59,110 nt of DNA. Source: Eubacteriales bacterium. GTDB lineage: Bacteria; Bacillota; Clostridia; Christensenellales; CAG-138. Both the position numbers and the translations under genes were made by a program. The stretch spans positions 1 to 59,110 of the forward strand of contig JAJFTI010000026.1 of the NCBI GenBank assembly GCA_021373115.1. The letters run 5' to 3'. Below the pieces are notes generated by a model. The model worked only from the letters and a program-made list of their open reading frames with translations. It was not told the DNA's origin and made no database searches. Shown piece by piece: positions 8,953 through 17,069 of this stretch (positions within the stretch are counted from its first letter, which is position 1; every line of letters starts with the position of its first letter).

Positions 8953-10491
8953 ATGTGGTGGTTATACCCTGTGATTGGCGTTGTCGCGTTGCTCTCCGGT
9001 TTCCTCGTTGGATACGCCTACCGGCGAAACGTCGCGGAAGCGAAGGTTGCCAAGGCGGAGGATGCCGTCAAGAAGCTCTATGACGATGCTCAACGCAAAG
9101 CCGAAGAGATCAAAAAGGAAAAGATTCTCGAGGCAAAAGAAGAAGTATTTAAAATTCGCTCCGAAGCGGAAAGAGAAAACCGCGAGCGCCGCGGAGAGAT
9201 TCAAAGAAACGAAAGGCGCATTTTTCAACGGGAAGAGATACTGGACAAAAAGTCGGATTCGCTGGAAAAGCGCGAAAGCGCAATTGCTAACCGCGAAGCG
9301 GAACTGGACACTGCGGAAACCTCTCTCAAAACCCTCTATGAGCAGCAGATTCACGAACTGGAGAAGATCTCCGGACTTTCCATGGAAGACGCGCGCAACA
9401 TGCTGCTTGCAAACGTCGAGCGTGAAACGAGACACGAAGCGGCAATTCTGATTCGCGATATCGAGTCGAAAACCAAGGAGGAGGCCGATAAACGCGCGCG
9501 CAACATCATTACGCTGGCCATTCAGCGCTGCGCGGCGGATCATGTGGCGGAGGTAACGGTTTCCGTTGTACCGCTGCCAAACGACGACATGAAGGGCCGC
9601 ATCATCGGCCGAGAAGGCCGCAATATCCGCGCGCTGGAAACGGCTACGGGCGTTGATCTCATCATCGACGACACGCCGGAAGCGGTAATCCTTTCGGGAT
9701 TCGATCCGGTTCGCAGAGAGGTTGCGCGTATCGCGCTCGAAAAACTCATTCTTGACGGACGCATTCATCCCGCTCGTATCGAAGAAATGGTCGACAAAGC
9801 GAAAAAAGAAGTCGATACGACGATACGCGAAGCGGGCGAAGCCGCTGTGCTGGAAGTGGGCGTAAACGGGTTGCATCACGAACTGGTTCGCTATCTCGGG
9901 CGCATGAAATACCGCACAAGTTACGGACAGAACGTGCTGAAGCATTCCATCGAGGTCGCGCATCTTGCTGGTATTATGGCCGCCGAGCTTGGCGCAAATG
10001 TAGCGCTGGCCAAACGCGCCGGTCTTCTGCATGATATCGGTAAATCCATCGATCACGAAGTAGAAGGGTCCCATACGCAGATTGGCGCGGATCTCGCTAA
10101 AAAATTCCGGGAAAACAACGCAATCATTCATGCAATAGCGGCGCATCATGGCGATGTGGAACCGCAGACCATTGAAGCGATTCTCGTGCAGGCTGCGGAT
10201 GCAATCTCGGCCGCCCGTCCCGGGGCAAGACGCGAAACGCTCGAAAGCTATATCAAGCGTCTGGAGAAGCTCGAAGAGATTGCGAATTCCTTTGAAGGTG
10301 TGGATACCTCCTATGCCATCCAGGCCGGACGTGAAATTCGAATCATCGTCAAACCGGACCGCGTGAGCGACAATGACGCGGTGATCCTTGCAAAGGATAT
10401 TGCCAAGCGGATTGAAGCGGAGTTGGAATATCCGGGACAGATTAAAGTCAGCGTTATTCGAGAAACCAGAACGGTGGATTACGCAAAATAG
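8953..10491 (+). CDS. rny: Ribonuclease Y
   Basis: This 512-residue membrane-anchored endoribonuclease initiates mRNA decay and processing. One N-terminal membrane helix (about residues 4-24, [19 protein letters not shown]) is followed by a long charged coiled coil (about 25-190), a KH RNA-binding domain with [15 protein letters not shown] near 210-225, and an HD phosphohydrolase domain with [12 protein letters not shown] near 357. The frame is open further upstream, but the ATG at 8953 has GGAGAG at 8942 and begins right at the membrane helix as in relatives. The gene is followed by a clear terminator and stands as a single transcription unit. Confidence 0.97.
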   Translation: MWWLYPVIGVVALLSGFLVGYAYRRNVAEAKVAKAEDAVKKLYDDAQRKAEEIKKEKILEAKEEVFKIRSEAERENRERRGEIQRNERRIFQREEILDKKSDSLEKRESAIANREAELDTAETSLKTLYEQQIHELEKISGLSMEDARNMLLANVERETRHEAAILIRDIESKTKEEADKRARNIITLAIQRCAADHVAEVTVSVVPLPNDDMKGRIIGREGRNIRALETATGVDLIIDDTPEAVILSGFDPVRREVARIALEKLILDGRIHPARIEEMVDKAKKEVDTTIREAGEAAVLEVGVNGLHHELVRYLGRMKYRTSYGQNVLKHSIEVAHLAGIMAAELGANVALAKRAGLLHDIGKSIDHEVEGSHTQIGADLAKKFRENNAIIHAIAAHHGDVEPQTIEAILVQAADAISAARPGARRETLESYIKRLEKLEEIANSFEGVDTSYAIQAGREIRIIVKPDRVSDNDAVILAKDIAKRIEAELEYPGQIKVSVIRETRTVDYAK

Positions 10492-10505
10492 TATCGGCAT
10501 ACAAT

Positions 10506-10534
10506 GGGGCATGGCACAAACCATGCCCCGTTTT
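10506..10534 (+). terminator. Intrinsic terminator after rny
   Basis: GGGGCATGG (10506-10514) pairs perfectly with CCATGCCCC (10521-10529) around a 6-nt loop, followed by GTTTT. Confidence 0.85.
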
Positions 10535-10602
10535 CAAACCGGGAATGACACGTTCCCTTCTTTTTGCTATTTCATGATTCATTCAAAAGCAGGAGGTAAG
10601 TC

Positions 10603-11526
10603 ATGTTTCCTGTTGCGGACGGTCACTGCGACTTTCTTTATGGCGCGGTTCAGTCCGGCTACGAATTGAAACAACCCAAACGCGAGCAAACGATTCAAAT
10701 GGACGGGCTTCTTCGCGGCGGAGTAGCGCTGCAGTTTTTTGCGTGCTGGATCGATACCGCACTTCGCATACCGCCGCTTCATCAATGCGTCGCCATGATC
10801 GACGCGTATCAGCGCATGCTGGATCAGAACCCGGAATTGGTGCCTTTTTCGAAATCGTTTTCGCCGGAAAACGGGAATATTGCCACGCTCCTTACCATTG
10901 AAGGAGGCGAAGCAATTGACGGAAGCCTTGCGGTTCTTCGAGTGCTCTACCGGCTCGGCGTCCGTGCGATGACGCTTACCTGGAATGAAAACAATGAACT
11001 TTCCGGTGCTGCAATGGGGCGCGGCAACAAGGGGCTGACGGCAATCGGCCGCGATGTGATCGACGAAATGTGCTCCATCGGTATGGCGATTGACGTCTCC
11101 CACCTAAGTGATCACGCGATTGAACAGGTGCTCGCCCGCACGACCAGGCCGGTGTTCGCTTCGCATTCCAACGCGCGCAGCGTACTGGATCATCCGCGAT
11201 CCTTGCCGGATGATCTAATTCGGGAGATCGCCGCGCAGGATGGGACGATCGGCGTGAATTTTTACTATCAGCAGCTGACAAAGAGCGCGGAAGCATGCAT
11301 AGAGGATATTGCAAACCACATCTGCCATATCGTTCATATTGGCGGCATCGACTGCTGCGCAATTGGTTCGGACTTTGATGGAATGCAGCAATATCCGCGC
11401 GATCTTCGAACGAGCCGCGATTTTCCCGCGCTGTTCAGCGCTCTTGCCAGACGCGGTTTCACACAGGATGAAATCTACCGCATTGCATATCAAAACCTTC
11501 GGGATTATATCGTACATTTTGTATAA
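10603..11526 (+). CDS. Membrane-dipeptidase-like M19 family peptidase
   Basis: This 307-residue protein belongs to the renal dipeptidase (M19) family of zinc hydrolases acting on dipeptides. The metal-binding H-x-D sits at residues 8-10 (DGHCDFLYG), the bridging glutamate in TIEGGEAIDG near residue 100, and histidines in DVSHLSDH and ASHSNARSVLDHPRSLPD. SDFDGM near the C-terminus is also a family motif. No signal peptide is seen, so it is likely cytoplasmic. The ATG at 10603 follows a strong AGGAGG. The next gene begins 26 bp downstream, so it may be co-transcribed with rtcB. Substrate specificity cannot be told. Confidence 0.92.
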   Translation: MFPVADGHCDFLYGAVQSGYELKQPKREQTIQMDGLLRGGVALQFFACWIDTALRIPPLHQCVAMIDAYQRMLDQNPELVPFSKSFSPENGNIATLLTIEGGEAIDGSLAVLRVLYRLGVRAMTLTWNENNELSGAAMGRGNKGLTAIGRDVIDEMCSIGMAIDVSHLSDHAIEQVLARTTRPVFASHSNARSVLDHPRSLPDDLIREIAAQDGTIGVNFYYQQLTKSAEACIEDIANHICHIVHIGGIDCCAIGSDFDGMQQYPRDLRTSRDFPALFSALARRGFTQDEIYRIAYQNLRDYIVHFV

Positions 11527-11552
11527 AGCGGCTGCTGCCAGCAGGAGAAGTA

Positions 11553-12758
11553 ATGCAGGATCTCAAGATATTTGCGAAAACGATAGAACCAGAAGCAATC
11601 GGACAGATTCAGTTGCTGCTGTCCCAAAGCGCGTTTCGCGACTGCAAGGTTCGTATCATGCCGGATGTTCACGCGGGAAAGGGATGTGTAATCGGCTTTA
11701 CCGCCAACCTCGGAAACAAGGTGATCCCGAATATCGTTGGTGTTGATATCGGCTGCGGGATGCTGGTTACGCAGTTGGGTACAAAGGAGATTGATCGGAA
11801 CCATTTGGATGCAAGTATTCGAGCACTTATTCCAAACGGGCGAAACGTCCACGATGCGGCGAAGGAACGCTTTCCGTTATTAACGGAATTGCGTTGCTAT
11901 AGTGCAATCCGGAATCCGGAGCGGATGGAATGCAGCATAGGTACGCTGGGCGGTGGCAACCATTTTATCGAAATCGATCGGGACGAAAACGGAACGCAAT
12001 ATCTCGTGATTCATACCGGCAGCCGTTCTCTTGGCAAACAGGTTGCGGATTATTACCAAAATCTCGCAATCGATCAGTTACAGGGTAAAAAAGGATTACA
12101 GTTGGCGCGGCAGGCGTTAATTGAGTCCTATGCGGCAAGTGGGAAGAGCGACGAAATACAGTCGGCGCTCATTGAATTACAGCGGCAATATGCGGCGCAC
12201 TGCGGGTCGGTACCCGAAGAGCTCTGCTATCTGGAAAACGAATGGAGGGATGCATACCTCAACGATATGCAAATCTGCCAGACATTTGCGCAGGAGAATC
12301 GCAAGCAAATTCGCAACACACTGCTCATGGAACTGGGATATTCCGCTGAGGAGTCGGAGTGTATGAGCTTCGAAACCGTACATAACTATATCGACCCAAA
12401 CAGCAACATTGTTCGCAAAGGAGCAATCGACGCCTCCGCCGGGAAGCGCGTTTTAATCCCGATGAATATGCGGGACGGCTGCCTGATTGCCGTTGGAAAA
12501 GGTAACGAGGACTGGAACAGCTCCGCTCCGCATGGTGCGGGGCGCCTGATGAGCCGCTCACAGGCAAAGAAAAAACTGAATCTGGAATCGTACCAAAAAC
12601 AAATGGCGGATATCTTTACAACAAGTGTTTCCGAAGAAACGCTGGATGAAGCGCCGGACGCCTATAAACCGATCGATGAGATATTGGAACTCATCGGTGA
12701 AACCGTAAGCGTTGAGAAAGTGATCAAGCCGATCTACAATTTCAAAGCAAGCGAGTAA
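11553..12758 (+). CDS. rtcB: RtcB-type RNA ligase
   Basis: This 401-residue protein belongs to the RtcB family, which joins RNA 2',3'-cyclic phosphate or 3'-phosphate ends to 5'-hydroxyl ends using GTP and Mn. Key sites are intact: VRIMPDVHAGKG, the metal-binding cysteine in GVDIGCGM near residue 68, GTLGGGNHFIEI, HTGSRSLG, and the guanylylated histidine in PHGAGRLMSRSQA near residue 327. The ATG at 11553 follows GCAGGAG. There is no adjacent archease, RtcA or RtcR. The role is probably RNA repair, and the target RNA is unknown. A tRNA-Trp gene starts 109 bp downstream. Confidence 0.94.
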   Translation: MQDLKIFAKTIEPEAIGQIQLLLSQSAFRDCKVRIMPDVHAGKGCVIGFTANLGNKVIPNIVGVDIGCGMLVTQLGTKEIDRNHLDASIRALIPNGRNVHDAAKERFPLLTELRCYSAIRNPERMECSIGTLGGGNHFIEIDRDENGTQYLVIHTGSRSLGKQVADYYQNLAIDQLQGKKGLQLARQALIESYAASGKSDEIQSALIELQRQYAAHCGSVPEELCYLENEWRDAYLNDMQICQTFAQENRKQIRNTLLMELGYSAEESECMSFETVHNYIDPNSNIVRKGAIDASAGKRVLIPMNMRDGCLIAVGKGNEDWNSSAPHGAGRLMSRSQAKKKLNLESYQKQMADIFTTSVSEETLDEAPDAYKPIDEILELIGETVSVEKVIKPIYNFKASE

Positions 12759-12820
12759 AGCTGCGGACGAAAAGAACGTTGGCCGAACAGAAGTCGTTTT
12801 TTACAAGAGTTGCATTTTGT

Positions 12821-12850
12821 TTGACAAGCGGTTTCCCGTTTTGCTATAAT
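12821..12850 (+). promoter_or_regulatory. Consensus promoter of tRNA-Trp
   Basis: TTGACA (12821-12826) and TATAAT (12845-12850) are separated by 18 bases. The tRNA begins 17 nt after the -10 box. Confidence 0.88.
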
Positions 12851-12867
12851 ACGCTTGCTGACCAAAT

Positions 12868-12941
12868 AGGGGCATGATGTAATGGTAACATAGTGGTCTC
12901 CAAAACCATTCTTCTGGGTTCGAGTCCTAGTGCCCCTGCCA
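12868..12941 (+). tRNA. tRNA-Trp (anticodon CCA)
   Basis: The acceptor arms AGGGGCA (12868-12874) and TGCCCCT (12931-12937) pair perfectly. The anticodon stem GTGGT/ACCAT encloses CTCCAAA with anticodon CCA. A GGTTCGAGTCC T-loop region is present. Discriminator G and an encoded CCA end the 74-nt gene. It resembles Bacillus tRNA-Trp closely. Confidence 0.97.
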
Positions 12942-12945
12942 AAAA

Positions 12946-12971
12946 AAAGACCATCCAAAGGATGGTCTTTT
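12946..12971 (+). terminator. Terminator of tRNA-Trp
   Basis: AAAGACCATCC (12946-12956) pairs with GGATGGTCTTT (12960-12970) around a 3-nt loop and continues into T. Confidence 0.85.
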
Positions 12972-13006
12972 ACTTTGCATATATTCAGTAGGACTCGAAG
13001 CCGCGT

Positions 13007-13032
13007 AAAAAACACCGCTGTGCGGTGTTTTT
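13007..13032 (+). terminator. Terminator-like hairpin between the tRNA-end repeats
   Basis: CACCGC (13013-13018) and GCGGTG (13022-13027) form a stem flanked by an A-run and a T-run, so it could act in both directions. Confidence 0.6.
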
Positions 13033-13122
13033 AGCGGCAGGGGAGCGCCGCCGAATAATTGCGCCGCGCGAAGCGCAAGCAATTCGCAGGCGAAGTAAAA
13101 AGTCCTAGTGCCCCTGCCAAAG

Positions 13123-13151
13123 CAAAAGACCATCCAAAGGATGGTCTTTTT
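13123..13151 (+). terminator. Second copy of the tRNA terminator hairpin
   Basis: AAAAGACCATCC and GGATGGTCTTTTT form the same hairpin as at 12946-12971. It lies behind the second copy of the tRNA 3' end. Confidence 0.7.
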
Positions 13152-13226
13152 GTTGTAAAAAATTTCCCGCGCAACAAATGGTTGCGAAAATTCATGAAAT
13201 TGATCCACTCAGATGGTGGCGATAAC

Positions 13227-13254
13227 TCGACATGTCTGCTACGATAAAGATAAT
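13227..13254 (+). promoter_or_regulatory. Possible promoter of the XRE regulator
   Basis: TCGACA (13227-13232) and GATAAT (13249-13254) are separated by 16 bases, 20 bp before the ATG. The match is moderate. Confidence 0.4.
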
Positions 13255-13274
13255 TTATTCGGGAGGAAGCAAAC

Positions 13275-13985
13275 ATGAGTTTCGGAACCAATCTGCAGTA
13301 CCTAAGAAGCATGCATGACGCAATGACGCAGGAAAAACTGGCCGAAAAGATGAATGTCTCCCGGCAAACCGTTTCGAAATGGGAGCAGGATGAAGCATAT
13401 CCGGCTATTGAAAAGTTAATGGAACTCTGCGACTTCTTTTCCTGCACAATGGATCAGATTCTGCGGACGAATCTTTCGAAACCGAGTGAAGCATATTCCG
13501 ACGTCCGAATTGAAACGCTGGACCGTTTTCGGCTTGCGCGGCATGCGGTCATCAGTGTAACGCCGGAAGACGACGCGATGCTCGTTATGAAGCAATGGGC
13601 GGAAAAGAGCGGTTTAGCCGCGCTGCCGAATTCTAAACTGGATATGATTGGATGGGATTTTCCGCTGCTTTCGCAGGAGCAAATCAACGTGTTTAATATG
13701 CACGGGTATGTTTCCGCCTGTGTGATTCCAGCCGATTTTACACCTGCTTGCGAAGGAGCGGAACTTGTCTGGCAGGAAGGCGGGAAATACGCGGTCATCT
13801 CGATTATGGAACCATTTCGCGCCGCATTCGAATTAATACCGAATGCCTATCAAACAATGCTTCGTTATATCAAGGAGCACGGTTATTCGCTGCGTCCTGA
13901 AAATGCGCGCGAGACGTTTTGCTTTGAACGTATTTACGTTAAGGAAGGCGTTGAATATATGGATGTCTTCATCGCACTTGCCTAA
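13275..13985 (+). CDS. XRE-family regulator with a GyrI-like effector domain
   Basis: This 236-residue protein has an N-terminal lambda-repressor-type helix-turn-helix (residues about 7-62, EKLAEKMNVSRQTVSKWEQDEAYP). A C-terminal domain of about 150 residues resembles the GyrI/AraC effector-binding fold (FNMHGYVSACVIPADFTP, then WQEGGKYAVISIMEPF). Such proteins usually sense a small molecule and control nearby transport or resistance genes; the target here is not evident. The ATG at 13275 follows TCGGGAGG. It is monocistronic, bounded by the tRNA terminators upstream and a strong bidirectional terminator downstream. Confidence 0.88.
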   Translation: MSFGTNLQYLRSMHDAMTQEKLAEKMNVSRQTVSKWEQDEAYPAIEKLMELCDFFSCTMDQILRTNLSKPSEAYSDVRIETLDRFRLARHAVISVTPEDDAMLVMKQWAEKSGLAALPNSKLDMIGWDFPLLSQEQINVFNMHGYVSACVIPADFTPACEGAELVWQEGGKYAVISIMEPFRAAFELIPNAYQTMLRYIKEHGYSLRPENARETFCFERIYVKEGVEYMDVFIALA

Positions 13986-14001
13986 ACACGGCCGTCCGGA
14001 A

Positions 14002-14038
14002 AAGAAGAGCCGTTCGCTTCACGCGAACGGCTCTTCTT
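14002..14038. terminator. Bidirectional terminator between convergent genes
   Basis: A perfect 16-bp stem (14002-14017 with 14023-14038) has a 5-nt loop. It lies between the XRE regulator and the minus-strand SPFH gene. Confidence 0.9.
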
Positions 14039-14053
14039 GATCAATAAGGTTAC

Positions 14054-15241
14054 TTACGGTTTTACCGCGCCGCAATTGCTGCAGAACTTGCCGGTGTTGC
14101 CGGTCTGCCCGCATTTTGCGCAGGTCCAGCCGCCTGCTTCGGGTTTTGGCGCGCCACAGTTTGAGCAGAACTTTCCGGTGTTGCCGGGGTGGTTGCACTT
14201 TGCGCAAACCCAGGTATCCGCCGCAGGAGCCTGTTGTCCCATGCCGTAAAGCTGCGCCGCGTTCATGCCACCCGTATTGGCCGCCGCATTCATGCCGGCG
14301 AACGCCATAAACGCGCCGTTTTCGTTTTTCGCCGCGTCCTGCATGGCTTGCGCCTGCGCGCTTGCCAGAACGGCAGCCGCCATGGTCGGGTCTTTGAGCA
14401 CCGCTGCCTGCTGGAGCTGCTTGATGCGCTCTTCGTCCTCTTCCGAGGCTGTAACGGAGCTTACGCCGAAGGATGCAACCGCGATGCCGCGCAGACCTTT
14501 CCACTGCGCAGAGAGCACCTGGTTGAGCGCATTGGCAATCTCCTGCGCATGTCCGGGCAGCGCGCTGTAACGAACGCCCATATCGCTGATTTTGGAAAGC
14601 GCGGGTTGGAGGGCGGTCATGAGCTCGCTCTTGAGCTGGCTGTCGATCTCCTCACGACGGTACTCGCTTTCCACATTTCCGCAGATATTCTTGTAGAACA
14701 GCACCGGATCGACAAATTTATAGGAATATTCGCCGAAGCAGCGGATGGCGATATCGATATCAAGCCCAATGTTTTTATCGACAACACGGAACGGGACGGG
14801 GTTCGACGTGCCGTATTTGTTGCCGATGATCTCCTTCGTGTTGAAAAAGTAGACGCGCTGATCCTTCGCCGTGTCTCCGCCAAAGGTGAACCGGCGGCCA
14901 ATGATCTTGAGCGATTCGAGCAATCCTTTTCCGAAACCGCCATAGAACAGCGAAGGCTCGGTCGAGGTGTCGTAAACGAATTCTCCCGGTTCGGCAGAAA
15001 AATCGACCACTTTTCCTTGCTCGACAATCATCATGAACTGACCGTCGTTTACGGCGACGATCGAACCGTTCGTGATGATGTTGTCCGAAGCTTTCGTGTT
15101 GGAGCTGCGCTTCTCGTTGACGCGTTTATATCCTTTGCTGACGAGAATGTCCGTGGTCATCGATTCACAGTAAAAATACTCTCTCCATTGATCGGCCAGC
15201 ACGCCGCTGATGGCGCCGGTGGCTGCGGATAACAAGCCCAT
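14054..15241 (-). CDS. SPFH-domain (YdjI-type) protein with two C-terminal zinc ribbons
   Basis: This 395-residue protein begins with a short hydrophobic segment (MGLLSAATGAISGVLADQW) and the YFYCES motif seen in YdjI-type virion-core-like SPFH proteins. The SPFH/band-7 region spans about residues 40-290. An Ala/Gln/Met-rich linker follows, then two double-CxxC zinc ribbons at about 345-364 and 373-391. The start at 15241 is chosen because GGAGG lies 8 nt upstream; the frame is open further upstream but the Shine-Dalgarno lies inside that extension. In Bacillus the YdjI family is tied to membrane stress and PspA-like proteins. Function here is inferred only at that level. Confidence 0.88.
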   Translation of the reverse strand: MGLLSAATGAISGVLADQWREYFYCESMTTDILVSKGYKRVNEKRSSNTKASDNIITNGSIVAVNDGQFMMIVEQGKVVDFSAEPGEFVYDTSTEPSLFYGGFGKGLLESLKIIGRRFTFGGDTAKDQRVYFFNTKEIIGNKYGTSNPVPFRVVDKNIGLDIDIAIRCFGEYSYKFVDPVLFYKNICGNVESEYRREEIDSQLKSELMTALQPALSKISDMGVRYSALPGHAQEIANALNQVLSAQWKGLRGIAVASFGVSSVTASEEDEERIKQLQQAAVLKDPTMAAAVLASAQAQAMQDAAKNENGAFMAFAGMNAAANTGGMNAAQLYGMGQQAPAADTWVCAKCNHPGNTGKFCSNCGAPKPEAGGWTCAKCGQTGNTGKFCSNCGAVKP

Positions 15242-15269
15242 CGCAATTACCTCCATGTTTGATGGATTC

Positions 15270-15298
15270 ATTATACCAATGGCTTTTTTATTTGTCGA
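15270..15298 (-). promoter_or_regulatory. Promoter of the SPFH gene
   Basis: On the minus strand TCGACA (15293-15298) and TATAAT (15270-15275) are 17 bp apart, about 30 bp before the start codon. Confidence 0.75.
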
Positions 15299-15363
15299 GA
15301 GAGTACACCTTTACGCAACCGTCAACAAAATGTGAAAGAATGGTGCTGCAACCGAAAAGATGG

Positions 15364-15369
15364 TATAAT
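15364..15369 (+). promoter_or_regulatory. -10 box upstream of the flippase gene
   Basis: TATAAT is perfect, but no good -35 box lies at the right distance. Confidence 0.35.
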
Positions 15370-15457
15370 ACCGCAGTATGATTGTGAACTACAATTAGAA
15401 AGCTGAAATCGCGTCTGCGGCTTGGAAAGAATCCGGCGCAGGCAAACAGGTTATTGC

Positions 15458-17053
15458 ATGGCGAAAAACGATAAAAAGACATTCGTAAAAGGCGCGGTCA
15501 TCTTAGGCGCGGCGGGGTTGATCTGCAAGGTCATCGGCGCGTTCTTTCGCATTCCGCTCTACAACATGCTGGGCGACGGCATGCAGTATTACGAGGCGGT
15601 ATATCCTTATTATTCCACACTGCTGGTCATCAGTTCCGCCGGGCTGCCAACCGCAATTTCGAGAATGGTTGCCGAACGGATGACGGTGGGGGATGTACTT
15701 GGCGCGAAGCGCGTCTTTCGAAAATCGCAGGTTCTGCTGACTGTCATAGGTATCATTACAACCGCCCTGATGTTTTTTGGCGCGGATTTTCTCGCAAAAA
15801 CCACGGTTGGGCCGCTGGCCGCGCCGTCGTTTCGCGTCATGTCGCCCGCTCTTCTGATTGTTTCGCTGATGTGCTCTTATCGCGGGTATCTGCAGGGATT
15901 GCAGCAAATGACCGGAACGGCAATGTCGCAGCTTGCGGAGCAAGCGGGCAAGCTCGCAATCGGGCTATACCTCGCGGCAAAATGGATGCCGCGCGGGTTG
16001 GAATACGGCGCAATGGGCGCTGTTGCGGGCGTAACGCTTTCCGAATTGCTTGCTCTGATCGTCGTTGGCGTTTTCTATCTGATGCGCAGGCGGGATTTGG
16101 AACTGGAACAGCAATGCGCGGAGTCGTCCGATGGGAAAGGGATTATCCGGGGGTTGCTTGCAATTGCGATTCCCGTTACGATTGGCGCCTCCATCATGCC
16201 GATTACCGGAATTGCGGATGCCTCGCTGATTAAGCGAACACTTCTCGATATCGGTTTTTCGGAAGCGGCGGCGTCCATGCGCTATGTAGCCCTGCGCAGC
16301 AATGTGACCAACATCATCAATATGCCCGCCGTACTGACCATTGCGCTGGCCATGAGTCTGGTGCCGGCTATTTCCGCCGCGCGAACGGCTAAGGATCAGA
16401 AAGCGATTCACTCTGTTTCCGCCATGGGAATCAAACTTGCCATGTTCATCGGCATTCCTTGTGCGGTTGGCCTTTTCGCGCTTTCCGCTCCGGTGATCGA
16501 TCTTTTATACAGCATAGATGCGCAGCGTCTTGAAATTGCGAGCGCCTTGATGCGCACCTCCGCCATCGGAGTGATCTTCCTTTCGCTGGTGCAGACGCTG
16601 ACCGGCATCCTGCAGGGAGCGGGAAAACAGCACATTCCCGTCATCAATCTGTTCATTGGCGGCGTGGTCAAGGTGGTACTCATGCTTACGCTCATGCGCA
16701 ATCCGCAAATCGAGATTCAAGGCGCGGCTATTTCAACCACCGCGTGCTATACGGTGGCCGGTATTCTGGACGCGATTTATTTAATTCGTTTTACAAAACT
16801 AAAGCTGAACGTTCTCGATACGTTTATTAAACCGCTGGTTGCCGCTCTGCTGATGGGCGGAGTCGCCTATTTTTCCTATGCAATGATCTATTCGCGCTTT
16901 GCCTCAAACGCGATTGCAGCAGGCGGAGCGATCGTTGCCGGTGTGGCGGTTTATCTGATTTGCGTTTTGTGGATGCGGGTCTTTTCCGAAGAGGATCTGG
17001 CGTTTATTCCCGGCGGATCCATTTTGGCGAGGCTTCAATTTGGACGTCGTTAA
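15458..17053 (+). CDS. SpoVB/MurJ-type oligosaccharide flippase
   Basis: This 531-residue polytopic protein of the MOP/MATE flippase superfamily has about 14 membrane segments. The N-terminal FVKGAVILGAAGLICKVIGA and FRIPLYNMLG motifs are typical of the SpoVB/YabM group that moves lipid-linked cell-wall or polysaccharide precursors. The ATG at 15458 (MAKNDKKTF) is preferred over a start 36 bp upstream because it matches family N-termini, although the Shine-Dalgarno is weak. A mazG/yabN gene follows 16 bp downstream, the same order as yabM-yabN in Bacillus. Whether it carries lipid II or another glycan cannot be told. Confidence 0.92.
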   Translation: MAKNDKKTFVKGAVILGAAGLICKVIGAFFRIPLYNMLGDGMQYYEAVYPYYSTLLVISSAGLPTAISRMVAERMTVGDVLGAKRVFRKSQVLLTVIGIITTALMFFGADFLAKTTVGPLAAPSFRVMSPALLIVSLMCSYRGYLQGLQQMTGTAMSQLAEQAGKLAIGLYLAAKWMPRGLEYGAMGAVAGVTLSELLALIVVGVFYLMRRRDLELEQQCAESSDGKGIIRGLLAIAIPVTIGASIMPITGIADASLIKRTLLDIGFSEAAASMRYVALRSNVTNIINMPAVLTIALAMSLVPAISAARTAKDQKAIHSVSAMGIKLAMFIGIPCAVGLFALSAPVIDLLYSIDAQRLEIASALMRTSAIGVIFLSLVQTLTGILQGAGKQHIPVINLFIGGVVKVVLMLTLMRNPQIEIQGAAISTTACYTVAGILDAIYLIRFTKLKLNVLDTFIKPLVAALLMGGVAYFSYAMIYSRFASNAIAAGGAIVAGVAVYLICVLWMRVFSEEDLAFIPGGSILARLQFGRR

Positions 17054-17069
17054 CACGAAGAGGAACGAT

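Larger units (their letters stand above)
12923..13150 (+). repeat. Direct repeat of the tRNA-Trp 3' end plus terminator
   Basis: The stretch 12923-12971 (last 19 bases of tRNA-Trp, then an A-rich linker and the terminator hairpin) recurs at 13101-13150. The copies differ only by one inserted and one changed base in the A-rich linker. The 21 bases starting AGTCCTAGTGCCCCTGCC are identical in both. The 129-bp interval holds another terminator-like hairpin (13007-13032) and a palindromic GC-rich stretch around 13054-13084 with TTGCGC/GCGCAA arms. The layout resembles an att duplication at a tRNA 3' end or a remnant of a tandem tRNA duplication. No integrase is nearby. Confidence 0.85.

Noticed and set aside
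8962..10524. A 520-codon open frame on the minus strand opposite rny
   Set aside because: It is fully antisense to a strongly conserved RNase Y, has no family motifs and arises from codon bias.
12734..13447. Several minus-strand open frames across the tRNA-Trp region
   Set aside because: They translate the antisense of a tRNA and its terminators; similar spurious frames are common at tRNA genes.
14189..15232. A 347-codon plus-strand open frame opposite the SPFH gene
   Set aside because: The minus-strand frame has clear SPFH and zinc-ribbon motifs, a promoter and a Shine-Dalgarno; the plus frame has none.
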